In this document: positions 1 to 7,039 of the stretch, piece by piece | How the letters are laid out: each line of letters starts with the position of its first letter | Position numbering within the stretch: position 1 is the first letter of the stretch | NCBI GenBank assembly: GCA_009782165.1 | Contig: WQUH01000166.1 | Location: 1 to 11,407 of the forward strand | Direction: 5' to 3' | From: Pseudomonadota bacterium | GTDB lineage: Bacteria; Desulfobacterota; Desulfobulbia; Desulfobulbales; Desulfobulbaceae | DNA length: 11,407 nt | Made by a program: the position numbers and the translations under genes | Notes under the pieces: model-generated | What the model was told of the DNA's origin: nothing | Database searches by the model: none | The model's input: only the letters and a program-made list of their open reading frames with translations

Positions 1-936
1 CATGCCGCCGTCGATGTCATGACGCTGGGCGAAGGCGACCAGCGCGTCTACGTCTTCATGCCCGCGCAGCCCGCGCTGCGCGGAAAAGCGCCCATCGTCT
101 TCTTCCATCATGGCTGGCAGGGCATGAATCCGCTCAATTTCGGCGGGCTGATCGACCACCTCGCCCGTAGCGGCCAGGTGGTGATCTACCCGGTCTATCA
201 GCAGTCGGCGCGAACCTCGCCGCAACTCGTCACCGCCGCGGCGGCGGACGCCAACCGGCGCGCGCTGGAGGCGTTGAAAGCACGCTACGAGCTGACGCCC
301 GATCCGCAACGTATTTTGTATTACGGCTATTCGATGGGCGCGACCATCGCGCTCAATCTCGCGCTCGATCCAGCGGCCTACCATCTCCCTGCGCCGCGCG
401 CGCTGATGCTGGTGGCGCCGGGCAACGCCCATCATGTCGTCCATGGTCCTGAGGGGCGCAGCATCATCGGCCCGGTGGAACAATTGCCCTCCCGCCTGCC
501 AATCGCCTTGCTGACGGGCGAGGCGGACACCTCCATCGGCCTGCCCACCGCCCGCCTGCTGGCGGCGCGGCTGTGCGGCATTCGCGCCGACCGGCGCGTG
601 CTGATGGTGCTGCCCAGCGGCGAACACGACGGCAGGAAAGTCAAAGCCGGTCACGGTTCGCCCGGCGCGCCCGACAGCCGCTATGACTTTGCCCTGACGC
701 GCGAGGATATTCCCACCCGCATTCCTGGGCGATCGGGCTTTGAGGCGTCGGCCTCGCTCAATCAACTGGATTTCTACGGCTACTGGAAAGTGATCGACGC
801 CCTGACCGATAGCCTGGAAAAAGGCGAACTGCCCGCCAGCGTGTTCGGCGACGGCACGCCGCAGCAGACCTACCTGGGCCGCTGGCCGGACGGCACGCCG
901 TATCCGCCGGCGCAAATCGAGAATATGTGCCCATGA
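1..936 (+). CDS. alpha/beta hydrolase (dienelactone hydrolase-like), 5' partial
   Basis: The frame is open from base 1 (H-A-A-V-D-V before the Met at 19) and that stretch reads like part of a first beta strand, so the true start probably lies upstream of the window. Counting from the Met at 19, the visible part has 305 residues. An oxyanion-hole type HHGWQG is at residues 30-35, the nucleophile elbow GYSMG at 103-107 (Ser105), a likely acid Asp170 in LLTGEAD, and a likely catalytic His203 in GEHDG. Order and spacing fit a complete Ser-Asp-His triad. The family contains esterases, lipases, peptidases and dienelactone hydrolases; the substrate cannot be read from the sequence. The tail after His203, about 100 residues with FYGYWKVIDAL and YLGRWPDG, is longer than in minimal dienelactone hydrolases. 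No signal peptide can be judged because the N-terminus is missing. No partner gene is visible; the next gene downstream is of phage type and unrelated. Confidence 0.85.
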   Translation, partial: HAAVDVMTLGEGDQRVYVFMPAQPALRGKAPIVFFHHGWQGMNPLNFGGLIDHLARSGQVVIYPVYQQSARTSPQLVTAAAADANRRALEALKARYELTPDPQRILYYGYSMGATIALNLALDPAAYHLPAPRALMLVAPGNAHHVVHGPEGRSIIGPVEQLPSRLPIALLTGEADTSIGLPTARLLAARLCGIRADRRVLMVLPSGEHDGRKVKAGHGSPGAPDSRYDFALTREDIPTRIPGRSGFEASASLNQLDFYGYWKVIDALTDSLEKGELPASVFGDGTPQQTYLGRWPDGTPYPPAQIENMCP

Positions 937-985
937 GTTTTTTTGAATCTTTCCCCCGCCTCTCCGCAATCCCGCCGTCCCGCCA

Positions 986-1028
986 TTCCCGCGAAAGAAC
1001 GTCACCCCCGCGAAGGCGGGGGCGGGAA
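986..1028. repeat. nested palindromic dispersed-type repeat
   Basis: Two perfect inverted repeats are nested. The inner one is CCCCCGC (1005-1011) and GCGGGGG (1016-1022) around a GAAG loop. The outer one is TTCCCGC (986-992) and GCGGGAA (1022-1028). The wording 'cattcccgcgaaag' and 'gtcacccccgcgaaggcggggg' resembles the short intergenic palindromes (ATTCCCGCG...CGGGAAT type) that occur in many copies in some proteobacterial genomes. It looks like one such element with a second inserted inside it. It follows the hydrolase stop by about 50 bp and could also act as an RNA hairpin at the transcript end. Family assignment is by resemblance only. Confidence 0.55.
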
Positions 1029-1059
1029 CAGACGTTCGCCTGTGATGATGTCGCTCCCT

Positions 1060-1079
1060 TCCCGTTGAACGGGATTTTT
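1060..1079 (+). terminator. weak Rho-independent terminator candidate
   Basis: A short stem (TCCCG 1060-1064 with CGGGA 1070-1074, loop TTGAA) is followed directly by five T residues (1075-1079). It lies about 125 bp after the hydrolase stop codon and would end that transcript. The stem is only 5 bp, so the call is tentative. Confidence 0.35.
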
Positions 1080-1085
1080 CAATGC

Positions 1086-1113
1086 CGATGTTCCCCGCCC
1101 GCGCGGGGTGATC
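1086..1113 (+). repeat. CRISPR-like repeat unit (type I-E style), left copy
   Basis: This 28-base unit contains TGTTCCCCGC, CGCGCGGGG and GATC. The layout matches type I-E CRISPR repeats (GTTCCCCGC, palindromic centre, GCGGGG, A/T-rich end). It is 26/28 identical to the copy at 3973-4000; the differences are C versus A at 1099 and T versus C at 1109. No further unit lies at the expected distance of about 61 bp on either side, so this is not an ordinary array. It could equally be a dispersed REP-like palindrome. The GTG that would open the long frame at 1108 lies inside this unit. Confidence 0.6.
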
Positions 1114-4100
1114 TCCGTTCCCGGCTCGCAGGGGAAGCTAGTGCGACCCGCGGTGCCGGTCACTCCCGATGCCCAGTCCAGTCCTGCCGTGCAGGACACG
1201 CAAGCTGTTCGCAGCCAAACGGAAGAGTCCGAATATCAGGACTGGATAAAGACCACAGAGCTGCGAAACGTCCAGGCAAAAGCTGACGCGACGCTTTCCG
1301 ACATCATCAACAACGTCGACGCTTACGGCACCACCAGAGAAGACTGGCAAGCTGAACAGTCAGCCAGCGGCATTGTGCATTATTCCGCCGAGGGGCTCAC
1401 CCCAGAGGACTATGACCCCGTTGTTGACGACTACGGCAGCATAATCGAGCTTGGATTCACGCACAAAGAGGCGCGGGAATACCTTGGTCCGCGTCTGGCC
1501 GCTGTTGGATTCACGGACAGAGAGATCCACGAATATTTCACCAAGTGCGCGGACCCTGGTTTGCGGCGCTCGTGGATATACGGCGACCAGGGGTCGTATG
1601 CCGGATTGAAGATGAGAGGCAAGCGACCGGACGAGTTGCAGCCGGAAGAGGCTGCCGCCGAAAGCAAGCTCCGGGAGCGCGCGCCCGACGCCTACAAGGA
1701 TATGGTCGAATCGCTCACCGACAACAGCGACGTGAAAGAGCTTCACATCGATGGCGAGCAGTTTCAGCAGGCCATGGACAAGGCCGGCGTGACGTTCGAG
1801 CAACTTCAGGCGACCATGCCGGACGTTGCCCGAGGGTTGGGAGAGGCGCTGGCGACCAGGGGCGACGTGACCATCCCGGTTGCGGACTACCTCACCCATG
1901 TTGCCGGCACCCCGATGGAAGGGGAAGTCCTGCCGCATATCAAGGTTGACCCGGAAGGCATGACCTATGCCGAGGGGCAGGCATTCTACCAAACCCAGAA
2001 TGAAGCGATGCTCAAGGCGGCCGAGAAGCTGAGCGCGGCCAAGGAGAAGGACGCCGAGTACCAGAAACAGGTGAAGGAGGTACAGGACAGCATCACCAGG
2101 CAGTTGACCGACGCAGGCGTTTACGCGCCCTCAGTGTCGAAGGAGTACGCGAAGCTGCCCCTGGCCTTCTTCCAAACCACCGCCCACCGGCTGGGCATGT
2201 CGCCGCTGGAGTTTTATCAGCGATGGGGCGCCAAGATCGTTGGCGACCATCTTGACCGCGTGACGGGCGGCGATGGGTTTGGGCAGCCGATGAACCCTGG
2301 TGTTGATCCAGCCGAGCGCATTCCTGTCGTAAATCTTGACGACGTTATTCCGGGGATAAAGAAGTTTACCCAAGAGGGTGCGGATAAATTTGTTGAGCTT
2401 TGGAAGGGGGCAGAACTTACGCTTTCTGATGGGGGATATTCGGCTAGGCTATCATCTATAGATCCAGATCATCCTTACTGGTCTGCAAATGATGCTGGAC
2501 GCATAAACGAAACCCGACGGGCGGCGCTAACCGTGCTGGATCGTGTGTTGGCAGGGGCAAGACGTATTGAGGATGCGCCAGGGAAACACGAAGGCGTTGG
2601 CGCTACCATTCGTTTTTATGTTCCTGTGCGTCGGTACAACGACAATCCGGCAACATTGCGGATTGTCACGCATGTTTTGGAGGGGAACAAAGCGGAAATA
2701 GACGGAGTGGAAATTTATGATGTCATGCGAGAGCGCCCCTCCCGTCGGGGAAGGGTGGCCTCCGAGACGAGCCGGGCGAGCGACATCCCGCAAAGGATTT
2801 CCGAAGCAAGCCACCCTTCTTCGGATCATCCTGACACTATTACTATACGCGAAATGCTCTCTGGCGTCAAGGACGCGCAAGGCAAACCGTATTTTGAACA
2901 GTCCGCCAAACCCTTCGACGGCCGCGAAGTTGCCGCCACACCCATGTCCGCAGGCCAGGCCCACATCGAGGTGGATGGCGTCACGCGGTCGGCGCTGAAC
3001 AGCGAGGGCAAGCCGCTTCACTGGAGCGAGGAGGGTACGCGCAATTTCTGGAGGTGGTTTGGCGACAGCAAAGTGGTTGACGAGGAAGGCCGGCCGCTGG
3101 TGGTGTATCACGGGACGAATGATGCCGGATTCGATACGTTTTCCCGTGAACGTCTTGGCTGGAACACCGAGGGAAACGCATCTGACAATGAGATGCTGGC
3201 CACATCGGCTGTCGGATTCTGGGCAAACACGGGGAAAGAGGTGTCGGAACGCGGTGGTTACGATGCGACCATGCCGCTGTACCTGCGCATTGAAGAACCG
3301 TACAACGCCGGCAATCTGGAGTCGTTGGGACGTGACATCTCCCAGCGCACTCCCGTAGAAGCTCTGGACGCGGATGGCGACCCTGCCGGCGAGATGAACG
3401 GGTTGGAAAGCGGCAAGAAATACGCCTCTTATTTACGAGGCCTTGAATACGACGGCGTTATCATCCAGGATGAAGAGTTTGGCGGCACGTCGGTTGTCGC
3501 TCTCAACCGCTCCCAAATCAAATCCGCCATCGGCAACACCGGGGCATTTGACGGGACGAATCCGAATATCCTGCGCCAGCAAGGGGCCGCCCCTCGCGGC
3601 ACGTTCAACCCTGCCAGCAACACCATCACCCTGCTCAAGCACCCGGACGCACTCAAGGGTGCCGACCTGTCCACGTTCACCCACGAGCTGGGGCATCATT
3701 TCTTTGATGCCTACACCAAAATAGCCGCGCTCGAAGATGCGCCGCCAGAGATCAAGGCCGACGTCGAGACGCTGTTCAAGCATTTGGGCGTCGAGAGCCT
3801 GGACCAATGGCATTCCATGTCGGTCGAAGAGCAGCGGCCCTATCATGAGCAGCTTGCCAAAGATTTCGAGAAGTACATGACGGACGGCAAAGCGCCGACG
3901 CCGGAACTGCAAGGCGCGTTTTCCGCGTTCTCTTCTTGGCTGCGCGAGATTTACCGCACCGTAAAAGAACTGCGATGTTCCCCGCACGCGCGGGGCGATC
4001 CTTTTAGTGAATGTATGATGTATTTTTTCTTGCTTCGAAGGATGCCTCGCCAGCGGCCTGGGGCGCGGCAATGGCCCGATGGCTTGCGACAGGCTTTACA

Positions 4101-4197
4101 AGCTCCGGGCAAGTGGTTTATGATGCCGGGCAGGGTGCGGCATGGGATGCAAAAGATGCCGAGTTTCCAGCAACTTCTCAGCGCAGGTGGATCATGA
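1108..4197 (+). CDS. truncated phage/mobile-element polyvalent protein: ADP-ribosyltransferase-like plus zinc metallopeptidase domains
   Basis: This 1029-codon frame opens at a GTG inside a CRISPR-like repeat, so its N-terminus is doubtful. Residues 1-390 are mostly helical and charged ([20 protein letters not shown] near 304-323) and resemble the leading parts of large phage proteins. Residues 425-545 hold a module with [17 protein letters not shown] and RFYVPVRR, perhaps an LPD3- or barnase-like associated domain. Residues 645-815 ([24 protein letters not shown], then YDGVII and QIKSAIGN) fit the ADP-ribosyltransferase domains of phage polyvalent proteins, with His668 as candidate NAD contact. 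Residues 830-955 carry HELGHH (859-864), a zinc-metallopeptidase motif, then [13 protein letters not shown]. Such proteins are thought to be delivered with phage or plasmid DNA and to modify host targets. Family-like sequence ends at [10 protein letters not shown] (946-955), where such proteins normally continue. The last 74 residues are translated CRISPR-like repeat and ssb leader, so the gene is 3' truncated and probably non-functional. No capsid, tail or integrase gene is near. Confidence 0.75.
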   Translation: MISVPGSQGKLVRPAVPVTPDAQSSPAVQDTQAVRSQTEESEYQDWIKTTELRNVQAKADATLSDIINNVDAYGTTREDWQAEQSASGIVHYSAEGLTPEDYDPVVDDYGSIIELGFTHKEAREYLGPRLAAVGFTDREIHEYFTKCADPGLRRSWIYGDQGSYAGLKMRGKRPDELQPEEAAAESKLRERAPDAYKDMVESLTDNSDVKELHIDGEQFQQAMDKAGVTFEQLQATMPDVARGLGEALATRGDVTIPVADYLTHVAGTPMEGEVLPHIKVDPEGMTYAEGQAFYQTQNEAMLKAAEKLSAAKEKDAEYQKQVKEVQDSITRQLTDAGVYAPSVSKEYAKLPLAFFQTTAHRLGMSPLEFYQRWGAKIVGDHLDRVTGGDGFGQPMNPGVDPAERIPVVNLDDVIPGIKKFTQEGADKFVELWKGAELTLSDGGYSARLSSIDPDHPYWSANDAGRINETRRAALTVLDRVLAGARRIEDAPGKHEGVGATIRFYVPVRRYNDNPATLRIVTHVLEGNKAEIDGVEIYDVMRERPSRRGRVASETSRASDIPQRISEASHPSSDHPDTITIREMLSGVKDAQGKPYFEQSAKPFDGREVAATPMSAGQAHIEVDGVTRSALNSEGKPLHWSEEGTRNFWRWFGDSKVVDEEGRPLVVYHGTNDAGFDTFSRERLGWNTEGNASDNEMLATSAVGFWANTGKEVSERGGYDATMPLYLRIEEPYNAGNLESLGRDISQRTPVEALDADGDPAGEMNGLESGKKYASYLRGLEYDGVIIQDEEFGGTSVVALNRSQIKSAIGNTGAFDGTNPNILRQQGAAPRGTFNPASNTITLLKHPDALKGADLSTFTHELGHHFFDAYTKIAALEDAPPEIKADVETLFKHLGVESLDQWHSMSVEEQRPYHEQLAKDFEKYMTDGKAPTPELQGAFSAFSSWLREIYRTVKELRCSPHARGDPFSECMMYFFLLRRMPRQRPGARQWPDGLRQALQAPGKWFMMPGRVRHGMQKMPSFQQLLSAGGS
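2741..2825. repeat. in-frame palindrome-rich insert within the polyvalent gene
   Basis: Two overlapping perfect inverted repeats occur here: GAAGGGTGGC (2750-2759) with GCCACCCTTC (2810-2819), and TCCGAAG (2800-2806) with CTTCGGA (2819-2825). A small TCCC-GTCG-GGGA hairpin lies at the left edge. The stretch codes for a low-complexity Arg/Ser-rich linker ([22 protein letters not shown], quoted in part) between two more conserved domains. It resembles a REP-like dispersed element inserted without breaking the frame. Whether other copies exist in the genome is unknown. Confidence 0.45.
3973..4000 (+). repeat. CRISPR-like repeat unit (type I-E style), right copy
   Basis: This is the second copy of the 28-base unit, in the same orientation as the copy at 1086-1113 and matching 26 of 28 bases. 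In the long frame it reads [17 protein letters not shown]-like peptides are typical of spurious translations of type I-E CRISPR repeats. It starts exactly where the recognisable phage-protein sequence (…[10 protein letters not shown]) stops. No neighbouring unit is present at CRISPR-array spacing. Confidence 0.6.
4095..4124 (+). promoter_or_regulatory. sigma-70 type promoter of ssb
   Basis: TTTACA (4095-4100, 5/6 to the -35 consensus) and TATGAT (4119-4124, 5/6 to the -10 consensus) are separated by 18 bp. Transcription would start near 4131 and give a leader of about 60 bases before the ssb start. No operator-like palindrome, such as a clear LexA box, was seen next to it. Confidence 0.6.
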
Positions 4198-4625
4198 TCA
4201 ATAAAGTTATATTAATCGGTAATCTGGGAGCGGATCCGGAAATTCGGTATACCCAGAGTGGAACGCCGTTCGCCTCGTTCCGGATAGCGACCACCGAGCG
4301 GTGGAAAGGCCAGGACGGGCAGATGCAGGAGCAGACCGAATGGCACAGTATCGTGGCATGGCGAAGGCTGGCCGAGATCTGCGGCGAGTATCTGGCCAAA
4401 GGCTCCCGGGTGTTCATCGAGGGCAAGCTGCAAACCCGGAAATGGCAGGATCAGAACGGCAATGACCGCTATACCACCGAGATTGTCGCCCGCGAGATGA
4501 AGATGCTCTCGCCGCGCTCCGGCGGCGGCGGCAGCGGCGGCGGCGAGCACGGCGGCGGCAGCCAGGGCTACGGCGCCGAGCCCTTTGCCGAACCGCCGCC
4601 CATGGGTGACGATGTGCCGTTCTGA
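4194..4625 (+). CDS. ssb: single-stranded DNA-binding protein
   Basis: SSB coats single-stranded DNA as a tetramer during replication, recombination and repair, and recruits partner enzymes through its acidic tail. The 143-residue product begins [20 protein letters not shown], the standard SSB start, and residues 1 to about 108 form the OB fold (TEWHSIVAW at 48-56, [11 protein letters not shown] at 74-84). A glycine-rich linker covers about 109-125. The C-terminal tip is MGDDVPF, a variant of the usual acidic DDxPF tail. The length is normal for bacterial SSB. The frame is open far upstream, but the ATG at 4194 is chosen because homology starts there and AGGTGG (4185-4190) sits just before it. 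The start overlaps the stop of the phage-like frame as ATGA, but this is likely accidental because ssb has its own promoter. Confidence 0.97.
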   Translation: MINKVILIGNLGADPEIRYTQSGTPFASFRIATTERWKGQDGQMQEQTEWHSIVAWRRLAEICGEYLAKGSRVFIEGKLQTRKWQDQNGNDRYTTEIVAREMKMLSPRSGGGGSGGGEHGGGSQGYGAEPFAEPPPMGDDVPF

Positions 4626-4632
4626 CGCCCCG

Positions 4633-4654
4633 TTTTTTTTTGTTTTTTTTGTTT
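4633..4654 (+). other. long interrupted T tract
   Basis: Nine T, G, eight T, G and three T follow the ssb stop codon by 7 bp. The tract is extreme for this GC-rich neighbourhood. A weak stem could form upstream from GGGTG (about 4604-4608) and CGCCC (about 4626-4630), so the tract may be the U-run of an ssb terminator whose stem spans the end of the coding region. It may also be a slippage-prone or bent-DNA tract. Confidence 0.5.
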
Positions 4655-4666
4655 ACATCCGCAACC

Positions 4667-4700
4667 CGCAACCCGGATGGCCTGTGCCGTCCGGGTTGCG
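4667..4700. other. 15-bp stem-tetraloop hairpin
   Basis: Bases 4667-4681 pair with 4686-4700 over 15 bp, with one T-G wobble (4678/4689) and a CTGT loop. GCAACCC occurs twice in tandem at the left side (4661-4667 and 4668-4674 with small offset). No T run follows on the + strand and only A runs follow on the - strand, so it is not a standard terminator on either strand. It could protect the 3' end of the ssb mRNA or be part of a small RNA or leader for the next gene. Confidence 0.6.
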
Positions 4701-4734
4701 ATGTTGTATGCCCAGGCTTGGGGCGGCCCGGCGG

Positions 4735-4762
4735 GCAGGGGAGGGGGCAGGGCCACCCCTGC
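4735..4762. repeat. inverted repeat upstream of the exported-protein gene
   Basis: GCAGGGG (4735-4741) and CCCCTGC (4756-4762) are perfect inverted repeats with a 14-base G-rich loop. They sit 50 bp before the start codon at 4814. They may be a leader hairpin; no convincing -35/-10 pair was found between 4700 and 4813. Confidence 0.35.
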
Positions 4763-4813
4763 GATCAAGAGGATTGGGTTCCTGCCAGACATATTCAGCA
4801 TAGAGGTATTGGT

Positions 4814-7039
4814 ATGCGGCGCATCCCGGCGGTTCTGTTCATCTTTCTGCTGGCCGGTCTGGTCCGCGGCCAGCAGGCATTGGCCAGCCTCGACTATATG
4901 TGTACGCAGACCTGGAAGCTGGTCCATCGCAGCTACGAAGGGTGCAGCAATCAGGCCATGCTCGCGCCGGCCAACGACACCAGGGTCAACCTGCTCCTGC
5001 TCATGGCCGACCTCCATGCCGCCCGCTACAAAAAAACCTTTGCCGCGCAGCCGGCTACCCAATCGCCGGACTCGCCCCTGTTCGGCTGGCAGATGATCCC
5101 CGGTTGGTCAGACTCGCAACGCAGTACGACCCAGGAGTCGCCTCTGTTCAGTTGGGAGGAGATCGCCGCCCGATTCGCGCCACCAAGAACCCAGCCGGCC
5201 CCATCCGACGACGAGGCGCAAGCCGAACACGACAAATGCCCGACAACCTTTGACCCGGCGGACGGTTTTCCTGGCGCGGTCAGGGCCGATGCTTCGCTTG
5301 TGCCGGAGGAGCGGGAGGCGCTGCTCGCCGCCCGTCTTGCCCTGCGATGCAAGGAGAGCCAAGAAGCGCTGACCAAGGCGGCCAAGGCGGCAACAACCCC
5401 TGCGGGCAGGGCCTTTCTGGCGTACCTTGCGGCTGCGGATCGTTTCTGGCAGGGCGCCTACCCGGAGGCCGCGGCCGCCTTCGCGCCGCTCGCCAAGGCG
5501 GATGTTCCCTGGCTCAAGGAGACCGCGCAATACATGCTCGGGCGGACCGCGTTGAAGGTCGCGCAGGAGGGGGCCTTTGACACCTACGGCGAATTCAACC
5601 GCGACTGGAAGCCCGACGAGAGGCGCATTGCCGATGCGCAAGCCGCGCTCGACACGTACTTGCAGACCTATCCTCAGGGGCTGTATGCGCAGTCGGCGCG
5701 CGGCCTCAAACGCCGCTGCCCCTGGCTCGCCGGCGCCAAGGATGCCCTGGCGAAGGAATACGGCGCGCTGATGGCCGTGGACCACGGCGACCGGAAGGTC
5801 AGCGACCCCGAGCTGGCGCAGGAGATCGACAACAAGCTGCTCATGGCGATCTACGACCCGCAGGCGAACGGTCCGGCGCCCAAGTGGGATCCCCTGTCCC
5901 AAACCCCGGCGCTGCTTGCCGTCCTCGACCTGCAGCGGATGCGGAAGCCGGGGAGCGATCAGGACGCCGTCGGTTCGACCATCACCCGCGCCGAACTGGA
6001 AGCCCAGCGGCAACTCTTTGCCGGGAACATGCCGCTCTACGAATACCTGCTGGCGGCCTATGCCTTTTTTGTTGACGGCAAACCAGCCGAGGTGCTGCGC
6101 CTGATCCCGGATGCGGGCCGGCAGGATTTTTTGAGTTATTTCGAATTCAGCCGCCAGATGCTGCGCGGCTTGGCGCTTGAGGCCATGAAGGACCGCAACG
6201 CCCTCGGTTTCTGGACGCAGATGCTGCCCGGCGCAACCATGCCCTTCCAGCGGGCGGCGCTGGAGTTGGCCATTGCCCTGCACCACGAACGCGCCGGCAT
6301 GACGAGCAGGGTCTTCGAGGCCGACTCGCCGGTCCGTTACCCCTATCTGCGCCAGACGCTGCTCCTGTACAGCGCCGATGCCGCCTTGCTGCGCAAGCAG
6401 GCACAGGACAACAACGCCCCGCAGCGCGAGCGCGACAAGGCCCTGTTCATCCTGCTGTATAAGGAGGCCACGCGCGGCCATGCCGCCGATTTCCTGAAGG
6501 ATCTTGCCCTGGCGCCGGCCGATGCGCCGGTCAAAGGCGGCATGTCTCCCGACGGCAGCGCGGATGCGATCTGGTACGAGTCGGCAAAGGAAGGTGTGCC
6601 GTTGGGCATCTTCCGGCAGCCCATTGCCGGGGAGTACGGCTGTCCTTCGCTGGTCGAGGTGCAAACCCTCCTGACCAAAGAGCCGCGCGACCCGAAGGCG
6701 CTGCTGTGCGTGTCGGATTTTGTCCGCAGAAACAGCGAGGTCGCCGCCGTGGTGGACCATCCGCCCCCGGCCGACGAGTTGGGCGGAAGCCCGTCGCAAT
6801 TCGCCGGCAAGCCCCATGTGCGGATGGAGACCTACCAGGCCGTCCTGACCGACCCCAAGGCCAGCGCGGACAATAAGGCCTATGCGCTGTACCGGTCCAT
6901 CAGGTGCTATGCGCCCGGAGGCAACAACGGCTGCGGCGGCGCGGATGTTGCCCTTGACCAGCGCAAGGCGTGGTTTCTGCGTCTGAAGAAAGAATACCCC
7001 GCCTCGCGGTGGGCCAAGGAGCTGAAGTATTACTGGTAA
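4814..7039 (+). CDS. exported helical-repeat (TPR-like) protein of unknown function
   Basis: I do not recognise a named family. The 741-residue product starts MRRIPAVLFIFLLAGLVRG with a clear Sec signal peptide and a likely cleavage after QALA (residues 21-24), so it should act in the periplasm or at the envelope. The mature part is largely alpha-helical. Residues about 195-300 (AYLAAADRFWQGAYPEAAAAF, quoted in part; ETAQYMLGRTAL; AQAALDTYLQTYPQGLYAQSA) read like TPR or TPR-like repeats, which usually bind proteins. PLFGW at 88-92 and PLFSW at 110-114 form a small internal duplication. Several Cys (30, 44, 142, 179) could make disulfides. The frame is open upstream to a TTG at 4640, but the ATG at 4814 follows AGAGGT (4802-4807) and starts the signal peptide. 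The next gene overlaps its end by 11 bp, so the two are probably co-translated and may work together. Confidence 0.8.
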   Translation: MRRIPAVLFIFLLAGLVRGQQALASLDYMCTQTWKLVHRSYEGCSNQAMLAPANDTRVNLLLLMADLHAARYKKTFAAQPATQSPDSPLFGWQMIPGWSDSQRSTTQESPLFSWEEIAARFAPPRTQPAPSDDEAQAEHDKCPTTFDPADGFPGAVRADASLVPEEREALLAARLALRCKESQEALTKAAKAATTPAGRAFLAYLAAADRFWQGAYPEAAAAFAPLAKADVPWLKETAQYMLGRTALKVAQEGAFDTYGEFNRDWKPDERRIADAQAALDTYLQTYPQGLYAQSARGLKRRCPWLAGAKDALAKEYGALMAVDHGDRKVSDPELAQEIDNKLLMAIYDPQANGPAPKWDPLSQTPALLAVLDLQRMRKPGSDQDAVGSTITRAELEAQRQLFAGNMPLYEYLLAAYAFFVDGKPAEVLRLIPDAGRQDFLSYFEFSRQMLRGLALEAMKDRNALGFWTQMLPGATMPFQRAALELAIALHHERAGMTSRVFEADSPVRYPYLRQTLLLYSADAALLRKQAQDNNAPQRERDKALFILLYKEATRGHAADFLKDLALAPADAPVKGGMSPDGSADAIWYESAKEGVPLGIFRQPIAGEYGCPSLVEVQTLLTKEPRDPKALLCVSDFVRRNSEVAAVVDHPPPADELGGSPSQFAGKPHVRMETYQAVLTDPKASADNKAYALYRSIRCYAPGGNNGCGGADVALDQRKAWFLRLKKEYPASRWAKELKYYW
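7016..7031 (+). promoter_or_regulatory. Shine-Dalgarno sequence pointing to an AUU start codon
   Basis: AAGGAG (7016-7021) lies 7 bases before ATT at 7029-7031, an ideal spacing. The next usable start in that frame, GTG at 7062, has no purine-rich sequence in front of it. Starting at ATT also supplies the charged n-region that the GTG start would lack. The only in-frame codons between ATT and GTG that could initiate are none of ATG, GTG or TTG. Confidence 0.5.

Noticed and set aside
1115..1137. Possible third CRISPR-like unit (GTTCCCGGCTCGCAGGGG) just after the left copy
   Set aside because: It matches poorly and begins only about 28 bp after the left unit, without room for a spacer of normal size.
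4011..4193. N-terminal extension of ssb in the same open frame (about 61 residues before MINKVILIG)
   Set aside because: The extension has no SSB-like sequence, and the promoter (4095-4124) and Shine-Dalgarno sequence (4185-4190) lie inside it, so the ATG at 4194 is the start.
1108..4197. A complete active prophage or an anti-phage defence system
   Set aside because: No integrase, structural gene, cas gene or second effector gene is present; only one truncated phage-type gene with repeats at its ends.
4640..4813. Upstream TTG start for the exported helical-repeat protein
   Set aside because: It would begin inside the T tract, run through the hairpin, and place the signal peptide internally. 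The ATG at 4814 has a Shine-Dalgarno sequence and a normal signal peptide.
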